A stretch of 64,000 bases of DNA from Ginsengibacter hankyongi (GTDB taxonomy: Bacteria; Bacteroidota; Bacteroidia; Chitinophagales; Chitinophagaceae). A model generated the notes under the pieces. That model was not told where the DNA came from and made no database searches. It saw only the letters and a list, made by a program, of their open reading frames with translations. The stretch covers positions 62,001 through 126,000 of the forward strand of contig NZ_VYQF01000006.1 of the NCBI RefSeq assembly GCF_008710285.1, given 5' to 3'. Both the position numbers and the translations under genes were made by a program. Shown here piece after piece: positions 56,802-64,000 of this stretch (position 1 is the first letter of the stretch; every line of letters begins with the position of its first letter).

Positions 56802-58700
56802 ATGAAAAAAATATACTTCTTTCTTATCCTGTCTTTCTTTTGTTTTGTATCATTCGCTCAAAATGCAGACAGTACGTGGTTTGTAACTAATTATACTAAA
56901 ATGGAACAGTATATTACCATGCGTGATGGAGTGAGATTATTTACATCTATTTATATACCGAAAGATAAAAATGAAAAACATCCGATACTTATGACACGAA
57001 CACCATATTCGTGTGCGCCTTACGGTGAAAATAAATTTAAAGATTATTGGAACAGTTATAAAATCGAGTATTGTAAAGAAGGTTACATAATGGTAACACA
57101 GGATGTTCGTGGGAGATGGATGAGCGAAGGTGAATTTAAAGATGTGCGTCCTTTTAACCCAAACAAAAAAAATAAAGAGATTGATGAGGCAAGCGATACT
57201 TATGATGCTATTGATTGGCTTGTGAAAAATATTCCGGATAACAACGGGAAGGTGGGAGTGTTTGGAATTTCATATCCCGGATTTTATTCAACCATGGCTG
57301 CAGCAAGCAACCATGCTGCATTAAAAGCTGTAAGTCCACAGGCGCCCGTTACCAATTGGTTTATTGGCGACGATTTTCATCACAAAGGCGTCTTCTTTCA
57401 AATGGATGCATTTGATTTTTATTCCGCATTAGGTTTTTGTTTTGGTGTACCTCATCCTAAACCCATATCTGTTGCGCCTCCTTCGATAGGGTATAACATT
57501 CATGATAATTATAAATTTTTTCTTGAAGCGGGAACTTTAAAAAATCTTTCAAAATACATGGGCGATAGTATTGCATTTTGGAAAGAGGTAATGTCTCATC
57601 CAAATTACGATGCATGGTGGAAAGCACGTGATGCCCGCAATGCTACAAAAAATTTAAAACCTGCCATGCTGTGGGTAGGTGGCCTATTTGACGCCGAAGA
57701 TTGCTGGGGTGCATGGAACTCCTATAAAGCTGCAGAAAAAAATAATCCGGGTAAATCATTTAATAAAATTATTGAAGGGCCATGGTATCATGAACAATGG
57801 GCTAACAATGATGGCACACATCATGGCAATATTCAATTCGGATCAAACACGAGTGAATATTACCATCAACATTTTGAAATCCCATTCTTTAATTATTTCC
57901 TGAAAGGCAAAGGAGATATTTCTCAAATTGCAGAAGCAAATGTTTTTATTACAGGAGCAAATAAATGGAAAACATTTTCACAATGGCCGCCAGAAAATAA
58001 AGAAGATAAAGCAATCTATTTGCAGCCTGGCGGAAAATTAAATTGGTCAAAGCCTGCGGCAGCAAATAGTTTCAGCGAATACACAAGTGATCCCGCCAAG
58101 CCGGTACCTTATGAAGAGTTTGTGCATTTCAACAGAACAAGAACTTATATGTCGGATGATCAACGCTTTGCTGCGCGCCGGCCTGATGTGTTGGTTTTTC
58201 AAACAGACACATTAACGGATGATGTAACAATAACAGGTAATGTAATTGCAGACTTACAAACGAGCATTTCAACATCCGATGCAGATTTTGTAGTAAAAGT
58301 AATTGATGTATTTCCTGACTATTTAAGTTATAATAATGTTGATATTTATGCCGAAGAAGATCCCGTTAATCCTTATCCGATGGGTGGTTATCAAATGCTG
58401 GTACGGGCAGAGATTATGAGAGGAAAATTCCGTAACAGTTTTGAAAAGCCAGAGTCCTTTGTTCCGGGTAAAATAACAGATGTAAAATGGGAATTACCTG
58501 ATGTAGCGCATACTTTTTTAAAAGGCCATCGCATCATGATACAAATACAAAGCAGCTGGTTTCCTTTAGCTGACCGCAATCCGCAAAAATTTATGAATAT
58601 CTATAACGCTAATGATAATGATTTTCAAAAAGCAACTATTCGCATTTTTCATGATGCTATAAATCAATCAAAAATTATTTTACCCATCTTAAAGAATTAA
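56802..58700 (+). CDS. CocE/NonD-family alpha/beta-hydrolase, exported
   Basis: The 632-residue protein has a signal peptide (MKKIYFFLILSFFCFVSFAQ). The hydrolase domain (about 30-330) carries the nucleophile S157 in GVFGISYPGFYS (G-x-S-Y-x-G) and the preceding block QDVRGRWMSEGEF (100-112). A C-terminal jelly-roll follows (about 370-632). This is the CocE/glutaryl-acylase/X-Pro dipeptidyl-peptidase group: hydrolysis of esters, amides or dipeptides with N-terminal proline. Substrate not fixed. It sits 45 bp before the hexosaminidase gene on the same strand, so they may be co-transcribed. Confidence 0.88.
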   Translation: MKKIYFFLILSFFCFVSFAQNADSTWFVTNYTKMEQYITMRDGVRLFTSIYIPKDKNEKHPILMTRTPYSCAPYGENKFKDYWNSYKIEYCKEGYIMVTQDVRGRWMSEGEFKDVRPFNPNKKNKEIDEASDTYDAIDWLVKNIPDNNGKVGVFGISYPGFYSTMAAASNHAALKAVSPQAPVTNWFIGDDFHHKGVFFQMDAFDFYSALGFCFGVPHPKPISVAPPSIGYNIHDNYKFFLEAGTLKNLSKYMGDSIAFWKEVMSHPNYDAWWKARDARNATKNLKPAMLWVGGLFDAEDCWGAWNSYKAAEKNNPGKSFNKIIEGPWYHEQWANNDGTHHGNIQFGSNTSEYYHQHFEIPFFNYFLKGKGDISQIAEANVFITGANKWKTFSQWPPENKEDKAIYLQPGGKLNWSKPAAANSFSEYTSDPAKPVPYEEFVHFNRTRTYMSDDQRFAARRPDVLVFQTDTLTDDVTITGNVIADLQTSISTSDADFVVKVIDVFPDYLSYNNVDIYAEEDPVNPYPMGGYQMLVRAEIMRGKFRNSFEKPESFVPGKITDVKWELPDVAHTFLKGHRIMIQIQSSWFPLADRNPQKFMNIYNANDNDFQKATIRIFHDAINQSKIILPILKN

Positions 58701-58745
58701 ACAGAATAAAATCTTATATGAATACATTTGCAATAAACCTGTTTA

Positions 58746-60386
58746 ATGAAAAAGTTAATCATTACATCTCTGATCCTGGCGAACCTATCGGTATTTGCAC
58801 AAACAAATGTTAGTATTATTCCAAAACCTGTTGAGGTTACACAAAAAAGCGGATATTTTAATCTAAGTAAGTCAACAATTATTATTGCAAATTCTTCTGC
58901 AAAGCATAATGCTGATATGTTGAATTTTTATTTAAAAAAATTATATGGATTTACACTTCCGGTCAAAGCTATTCCGCCTGCTAATGGTGGAAAAACTTTC
59001 ATAACCCTTGCAGTTAAAAAACTGGCACCAGGAAAAAAAGACCAGTACACGTTATCGGTGTACAAAAACAAAGTAGATATAAACGCAACAAGCAACCAGG
59101 CCTTATTTTATGGTATTCAATCGCTGCTTCAACTTTTACCGGCCGACAAAGATTCAATACAAAATATACCAATCGGGATTCCCCAGGTAACTATTAAAGA
59201 CTATCCCCGCTTTCAATACCGTGGTATGCATCTCGATGTAGGCAGGCATTTTTTTGACGTTGATGAAGTAAAAAAATATATTGATTATTTAGCGTTTCAT
59301 AAATTCAACACGTTTCATTGGCATTTAACTGAAGACCAGGGCTGGCGCATAGAAATAAAAAAATATCCGTTGCTTACTTCGGTTGGCGGATTTAGAAATG
59401 GAACTATCATAGGTCATCATCCCGGAACAGGAAATGACAGCCTTCACTATGGCGGATTTTACACACAAAAAGAAGTAAAGGATGTTGTAAAATATGCACA
59501 GGACCGTTATATAACAATTATTCCTGAAATAGAAATGCCGGGACATTCATCTGCGGCCATCGCTGCTTATCCAAAATTGAGCTGCTTTCCTGATGAATCA
59601 ACTTTAATTAAACCTAACACTCCATGGGCTGGTAGCCGCTCTGGCAAGCAGGTACAGCAAACATGGGGCGTATTCGAAGATGTATATTGCCCATCTGAAT
59701 TCACTTTCAAATTTCTTGAAAATGTATTGGATGAAGTGATGCAGCTTTTTCCGTCAAGGTATATACATATTGGTGGAGATGAATGCCCGAAAGATTCATG
59801 GAAACGTTCTGCCTTTTGCCAGAAACTTATTAAGGATAAAAATTTAAAGGATGAAAATGGATTGCAGACATATTTCATCAGCAGGATAGAAAAATATTTA
59901 AACAGTAAAGGAAGAAATATCATCGGATGGGATGAAATTCTCGAAGGAGGATTAACGCCTAACGCTACCGTTATGAGCTGGCGCGGTGAAGAAGGCGGGG
60001 TTGCTGCAGCAAAGCAACATCATCATGTAATTATGACTCCCGGAAAATATGTTTATTTCGACCATGCGCAATTAAAAAATAACGACAGTTTAACCATTGG
60101 CGGTTATCTTCCGCTTGATACAGTTTATAACTATGAGCCTGTCCCAAAAGAATTAAATAACGATGAATCAAAGTATGTACTGGGAGCGCAGGCAAATGTA
60201 TGGACAGAGTACATTGCAAATAATGCCAAGCTCGAATACATGATATTTCCCAGGATGAGTGCCTTAAGTGAAGTATTGTGGAGTCCGAAGGATATGCGTA
60301 ACCTCGACGATTTTAAGGCAAGGCTACCTGTAATGCTTAAACGATATGAAATGTGGGGAGTTAATTATTGTAAAGATTCTCAATAA
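58746..60386 (+). CDS. beta-N-acetylhexosaminidase, glycoside hydrolase family 20
   Basis: The 546-residue protein releases terminal beta-GlcNAc or GalNAc. It has a signal peptide (1-18) and an N-terminal GH20b domain (about 20-150). The catalytic barrel starts at YRGMHLDVGRHFFDVDEVKK (158-177) and carries D345-E346 in HIGGDECPKD, the assisting Asp and acid/base Glu of substrate-assisted catalysis. Family length is about 540-780 and this one is of the short type. Upstream TACATTTG (58723-58730) resembles a -7 box but lacks a -33 partner. The NagB fusion follows after 232 bp, matching a GlcNAc use pathway. Confidence 0.94.
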   Translation: MKKLIITSLILANLSVFAQTNVSIIPKPVEVTQKSGYFNLSKSTIIIANSSAKHNADMLNFYLKKLYGFTLPVKAIPPANGGKTFITLAVKKLAPGKKDQYTLSVYKNKVDINATSNQALFYGIQSLLQLLPADKDSIQNIPIGIPQVTIKDYPRFQYRGMHLDVGRHFFDVDEVKKYIDYLAFHKFNTFHWHLTEDQGWRIEIKKYPLLTSVGGFRNGTIIGHHPGTGNDSLHYGGFYTQKEVKDVVKYAQDRYITIIPEIEMPGHSSAAIAAYPKLSCFPDESTLIKPNTPWAGSRSGKQVQQTWGVFEDVYCPSEFTFKFLENVLDEVMQLFPSRYIHIGGDECPKDSWKRSAFCQKLIKDKNLKDENGLQTYFISRIEKYLNSKGRNIIGWDEILEGGLTPNATVMSWRGEEGGVAAAKQHHHVIMTPGKYVYFDHAQLKNNDSLTIGGYLPLDTVYNYEPVPKELNNDESKYVLGAQANVWTEYIANNAKLEYMIFPRMSALSEVLWSPKDMRNLDDFKARLPVMLKRYEMWGVNYCKDSQ

Positions 60387-60618
60387 TCGCCACCGCGGCG
60401 AAAGGTGCCTGTAACATTAAAAATTAATACCATTATTGATTGCAAAATCAATCCTGATTTGGCAATCAATAGACGGTCAATTATAAAATAATTATTATTC
60501 AACTTATCTTCGCGCCGAATTTGATGTAAAAAATAAATATCCTGCGTATTGGGTATAATCACGAAGAATATATTATGCGCACTTAATCGAATAATCCAAA
60601 TTAACAGAAAATAAAAGT

Positions 60619-62520
60619 ATGATTGACTCTCTCGAAAAAATCCCGGTAAAAATTTTCAAAACACCAAAAGAAGGCTCACAGCAGGTAGCCCGAATCATTT
60701 CAGACCTTATAAAAGAAAAAAATGCCGCGGGGAAAAAAGCTGTAATTGGCCTGGCAACGGGTTCTACGCCAAAATCTTTGTATGCAGAACTGGTGAAATT
60801 ACACCAGGACGAAGGATTGAGTTTTAAAAATGTCATCACTTTTAACCTTGACCAATATTACCCAATGGAACCGGATGCCCTCAACAGCTATCATTATTTT
60901 ATGCGTAAATATTTATTTGAGCAAACAGATATTGATCCGGAAAATTATTTTTTGCCAAACGGCCTCATTCCCAAAGAAAAAATAAAAGAACACTGCGCCC
61001 AATACGAGCAGAAAATTGCTGACGCAGGCGGCATTGACTTGCAGATATTGGGAATTGGAAACAATGGTCACATTGGTTTTAATGAGCCAGGCTCTCCTGT
61101 ATATTCCAAAACAAGATTGGTTACGCTGGAAAATTCTACCAGGATTGCCAACTCGCATGAATTTGGAAATATTTCGCAGGTGCCCCGGATGGCAATAACG
61201 ATGGGCATCAGCACTATAATGAAATCGCACCGAATTATTTTAATGGCATGGGGCAAGACAAAAGCGCCGGTTATCCAAAAAGCCGTAGAAGGAAAACCAA
61301 CTGAAGAAGTTCCTGCATCTTTATTGCAGAATCATGACAACTGTACTTTTGTGGTGGATGAATTTGCAGCGTCGGAATTAACAAGATTTAAATCGCCCTG
61401 GCTTACCGGTGAATGTGAATGGACTCCTGGTATCATTAAGCGTGCAGTAATAGGCGTTGCCTTAAAGCTCGGCAAGCCCGTACTTAGTTTAACTAATCAT
61501 GATTATAATGAATTTGGACTTAGTGATCTATTAGTAGATAAAGGCGACGCCTATGAAATAAACCTTGAAGTATATTATATGCTTCGCGACAGCATTACGG
61601 GTTGGCCTGGCGGTAAACCCAATTCTTTCATGCCACATCATCCTGAAAGAAGCCTTCCGTTTCCAAAGAAGGTTTTGATCTTCTCCCCTCACCCTGATGA
61701 TGATATTATAAGCATGGGCGGCACTTTCATGCGGCTGCACGACCAGGGGCATAATGTTCACGTTGCTTATCAAACGAGTGGAAACATTGCCGTAACCGAT
61801 GAGTTTGTAACACGTTTCCTTGATTTTACCGTTGGCTTCGAGGAAATTTTTAACATAGATACTACAGTCAGTCAAACAATATTAAATAAAGCCACTTCGT
61901 TCATCACCGAGAAAAAAGCTAGTGAAAAAGATACAGAGGAAATAAGAAGCATTAAGGGGTTAATACGCCGCTGTGAAGCCAGAGCCACCTGTAAATATGT
62001 TGGGTTAAAAGAAGAACAGATTCATTTTATGAACCTTCCTTTTTATGAAACTGGCACCATTGAAAAAAAGCCGATGAGTGAAGAAGATATTCAACTAACG
62101 GTGAAGCTTATGCGTGAAATAAAACCTCACCAGGTTTTTTGTGCTGGCGACCTTGCTGATCCGCATGGTACACACAAAGTTTGTATAGATATTATACTTG
62201 CCGCTCTTGCCTTTATGAAAGAAGCAAAGGATGAATGGCTCTCGGATTGCAGGGTTTGGTTGTATAAAGGGGCATGGGAAGAATGGGACATCAGCGAAAT
62301 TGAAATGGCAGTACCTATGAGCCCCGACCAGGTAAGAAAAAAACGTTATGGAATTTTTATTCACCAGTCACAGAAAGATAGCGTTCCTTTCCAGGGAAGT
62401 GATAACCGTGAGTTCTGGCAACGTGCAGAAGAAAGAAATGCCAATACCGCAGATTTGTATGCAAAACTTGGACTTACAAGATATGCAGCGGTGGAAGCTT
62501 TTGTAAGATTGCCACTCTGA
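60619..62520 (+). CDS. nagB: glucosamine-6-phosphate deaminase fused to a PIG-L/LmbE deacetylase-like domain
   Basis: The 633-residue protein has an N-terminal NagB domain (about 1-260) that converts glucosamine 6-phosphate to fructose 6-phosphate and ammonia: LATGSTPKSLY (45-55), D78 in FNLDQYYPM, and GNNGHIGFNEPGSP with N149, H151 and E156 (the E. coli Asp141 position is Asn here, as in many Gram-positive NagB). A linker of about 85 residues leads to a C-terminal PIG-L domain (about 350-600), with the zinc motif HPDDD (358-362) and HGTH. This fusion is common in Bacteroidota. Its second half could act as an N-acetylglucosamine deacetylase, which would explain why no nagA is near; this is inference. 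Confidence 0.93.
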   Translation: MIDSLEKIPVKIFKTPKEGSQQVARIISDLIKEKNAAGKKAVIGLATGSTPKSLYAELVKLHQDEGLSFKNVITFNLDQYYPMEPDALNSYHYFMRKYLFEQTDIDPENYFLPNGLIPKEKIKEHCAQYEQKIADAGGIDLQILGIGNNGHIGFNEPGSPVYSKTRLVTLENSTRIANSHEFGNISQVPRMAITMGISTIMKSHRIILMAWGKTKAPVIQKAVEGKPTEEVPASLLQNHDNCTFVVDEFAASELTRFKSPWLTGECEWTPGIIKRAVIGVALKLGKPVLSLTNHDYNEFGLSDLLVDKGDAYEINLEVYYMLRDSITGWPGGKPNSFMPHHPERSLPFPKKVLIFSPHPDDDIISMGGTFMRLHDQGHNVHVAYQTSGNIAVTDEFVTRFLDFTVGFEEIFNIDTTVSQTILNKATSFITEKKASEKDTEEIRSIKGLIRRCEARATCKYVGLKEEQIHFMNLPFYETGTIEKKPMSEEDIQLTVKLMREIKPHQVFCAGDLADPHGTHKVCIDIILAALAFMKEAKDEWLSDCRVWLYKGAWEEWDISEIEMAVPMSPDQVRKKRYGIFIHQSQKDSVPFQGSDNREFWQRAEERNANTADLYAKLGLTRYAAVEAFVRLPL

Positions 62521-62549
62521 GGAATAAGATTTAAGAAAACTTTTATAAA

Positions 62550-62577
62550 TTGATATTTTAATCCGGCAATACCTTTG
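62550..62577 (+). promoter_or_regulatory. candidate promoter giving a near-leaderless mRNA
   Basis: TTG (62550-62552), 17 bases, then TACCTTTG (62570-62577) followed by C, a strong match to the -7 box. Transcription should start about 5-7 bases further, that is at 62583-62585, which is the ATG of the next gene. Confidence 0.5.
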
Positions 62578-62584
62578 CATCGCC

Positions 62585-62950
62585 ATGAAAAAGCTACTGG
62601 CTTTTATTTTACTATTATCTCACATGAATACTTCCATGCTCCTGCCGCAGGCGCCTGAAGATGATGTGTATGATAAAAATGGTAACCAGGTTGATGATAT
62701 CAATAGCATCGTGGAATTCGTTATGGTACACCTCGGGATTGACCATCACGCTGATGATGAAGATAATGACCAGGGCCAGAATTTTCACATCGTAAAAATC
62801 TTCGATTATTGTTTTCAGCCTGTATTCAGCAATATTAAAACACACGAATTTACAATTACCAAACAACCTATGTTTGGCGAATACAAAGAAGATAAAATAC
62901 CCAACCTTTCCTTTGATATAATTATACCGCCTCCCAAGTCTTCGGTATAA
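62585..62950 (+). CDS. small exported protein preceding the TolC-type gene
   Basis: The 121-residue protein has a short hydrophobic N-terminus (4-15) that may serve as a signal. The mature part is acidic in the middle with a His/Asp-rich run (DHHADDEDNDQGQNFH, about 53-68), which could bind metal ions, and the rest shows hydrophobic strands (FQPVFSNIK, ending DIIIPPPKSSV). It lies 68 bp upstream of the TolC/CusC-type gene and on the same strand, as seen in heavy-metal efflux operons of Bacteroidota. The exact role is not known. Its promoter lies right at the ATG. Confidence 0.65.
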   Translation: MKKLLAFILLLSHMNTSMLLPQAPEDDVYDKNGNQVDDINSIVEFVMVHLGIDHHADDEDNDQGQNFHIVKIFDYCFQPVFSNIKTHEFTITKQPMFGEYKEDKIPNLSFDIIIPPPKSSV

Positions 62951-63018
62951 TCAACATCTTCTTACATCCGAAGGATTAATTTTTCCTTCCAGCATTTTTA
63001 TCATCTTAAATATGAACT

Positions 63019-64000
63019 ATGAATGTTAATTCATGGCGCAAGCTGTGCGTAATTGCATTGTTGACGCCGGCGTTTCATTGTTTGGCAACGCCAACTCCGC
63101 CGGATACGTTAAAAATAACTATTGAAGAAAGCGAAAAAATATTTCTTCAGAACAACTTATCCATACTGGCAGCCAAATATAATATTGATGCTAACCAGGC
63201 ACTGGTAAAGCAGGCTAAGTTGTGGGACAATCCTGTTTTAAGTACGGACCAGAATATTTATGACAAGCAAGGCGGCTTTTTTAAACATGACCAGGCTAAC
63301 GGGCAAGTGTATGTGCAGGTGATGCAGTTAATAAAAACAGCAGGCAAGCGTAATAAATTGGCTCAACTGGCGCAGGATAATGCCACTATTTCAACGGCCC
63401 AGTTTGATGATCTTGTAAGAACACTTCGTTTTGCGCTTATAAGTGATTTATATGAAATTGAGCACCAGCTTAAGATAAAACGTGTGTATAATGCGGAGAT
63501 CAATGAATTGCAAACATTGGTTGGCGGTATGGATGAACAATTAAAAGCAGGTAATATATCCGTCAAGGATAATATTCGTATCAAGGCGCTCCTGTTCAGT
63601 TTGCAAAATGAATTAATTAATGTTGCTGCACAATTAATCCCCCTTCAAAGTGAAGTAAAATTATTATTAAGAAACACCGACAGTTCTTTTATACTTCCGG
63701 TTTTTAATTATTATTTACCTGATTTGATAAAAAAAGAAATTCCATCAAAAGAAGAATTGATACAAATTGCTGAAAGCAACAGGCCTGACGCAAAGATTGC
63801 ACATTCACAACTAGATTACGCAAACCATAATTTCATTTACCAGAAAGCATTAGCAAAACCCGATATTAATATTGGAACCGAATATGATCAGCACAGTAGT
63901 TATGCCCCCGATTATGTTGGGTTAGCCATTTCATTTCCATTAAACTTTTTAAATAGAAACCAGGGAAATATTGCGTCAGCTCAATTTACTATCAAACAAC
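63019..64000 (+). CDS. TolC/CusC-type outer membrane efflux protein (3' end outside window)
   Basis: The open frame from ATG 63019 runs to the end of the window without a stop, so about 327 residues are seen of a protein that should have about 400-450. The start MNVNSWRKLCVIALLTPAFH is a signal peptide. Helical heptad-rich segments (LKITIEESEKIFLQNNLSIL at the start, then DANQALVKQAKLWDNPVL) and the later ESNRPDAKIAHSQLDYANHN fit the coiled-coil barrel of TolC. It would form the outer-membrane channel of an RND efflux pump, likely for metals given the preceding His/Asp-rich protein. Efflux pump genes (CusB, CusA) would be expected after 64000. Confidence 0.85.
   Translation, partial: MNVNSWRKLCVIALLTPAFHCLATPTPPDTLKITIEESEKIFLQNNLSILAAKYNIDANQALVKQAKLWDNPVLSTDQNIYDKQGGFFKHDQANGQVYVQVMQLIKTAGKRNKLAQLAQDNATISTAQFDDLVRTLRFALISDLYEIEHQLKIKRVYNAEINELQTLVGGMDEQLKAGNISVKDNIRIKALLFSLQNELINVAAQLIPLQSEVKLLLRNTDSSFILPVFNYYLPDLIKKEIPSKEELIQIAESNRPDAKIAHSQLDYANHNFIYQKALAKPDINIGTEYDQHSSYAPDYVGLAISFPLNFLNRNQGNIASAQFTIKQ

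Noticed and set aside
1-64000. CRISPR arrays, tRNA/rRNA genes, insertion sequences and prophage genes
   Set aside because: None was recognised. The only repeated DNA seen is the HYR repeat, the 69-bp repeat region and the palindrome.

Overview
The window comes from a member of the Bacteroidota, probably the Chitinophagaceae or a close relative. The support is indirect: two tandem SusC/SusD pairs, type IX secretion (T9SS) C-terminal sorting domains, DUF4907, DUF5723 and DUF1761 proteins, AT-rich spacers, and -7 boxes of the TAnnTTTG type instead of Shine-Dalgarno sites. No rRNA, tRNA, insertion sequence, phage gene or CRISPR array was seen. The genus is inference only.

Layout. Positions 1-9.2 kb hold mixed envelope genes: the C-terminal end of a surface protein, a GH2 glycosidase, a K+ channel with RCK domain, a WG-repeat protein, a DUF5723 outer-membrane protein, an intradiol-dioxygenase-like protein, a secreted protein of six 23-residue repeats, and a 55-residue DUF1328 protein. 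Positions 9.6-25.1 kb form a polysaccharide-utilization-like locus on the + strand: a clan-D-like glycosidase, a GH29 alpha-L-fucosidase, a ROK repressor/kinase-like regulator, then SusC-SusD-SusC-SusD closed by a terminator. Positions 25.2-32.9 kb carry an OB-fold protein, a double universal stress protein and a periplasmic molybdenum hydroxylase cluster: two large subunits with twin-arginine signals, one [2Fe-2S] small subunit and a c-type cytochrome, with one large subunit facing away from the rest.

Positions 33.3-42.5 kb hold a lipoprotein, a six-hairpin glycosidase-like protein, a D-aminoacylase-like lipoprotein, a TlpA-type thioredoxin, a coiled-coil protein and several very small genes, plus a perfect 38-bp palindrome. 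Positions 42.5-51 kb hold T9SS cargo: a Kelch/HYR protein broken by a 10-base homopolymer, its DUF4907 partner, an ArsB/NhaD-type transporter, and a dockerin-like plus T9SS-domain pair. Positions 51-64 kb are more housekeeping: prolyl oligopeptidase, 6-phosphofructokinase and pyruvate kinase side by side, a DUF1761 protein, a CocE/NonD hydrolase, a GH20 hexosaminidase, a NagB-PIG-L fusion, and the start of a TolC/CusC-type efflux operon cut by the window end.

How they fit together. The locus at 9.6-25.1 kb would bind and import fucosylated glycans through the two SusCD transporters after surface or periplasmic trimming. The GH20/NagB-PIG-L pair would pass N-acetylhexosamine towards glycolysis, whose pfkA and pyk lie nearby. 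The molybdenum hydroxylase would feed electrons to the adjacent cytochrome c. The most unusual observations are the G10 tract that splits the Kelch/HYR gene, the 38-bp palindrome, the shared-small-subunit molybdenum hydroxylase arrangement, the exact 23-residue repeat protein, and small genes of 34-55 residues.
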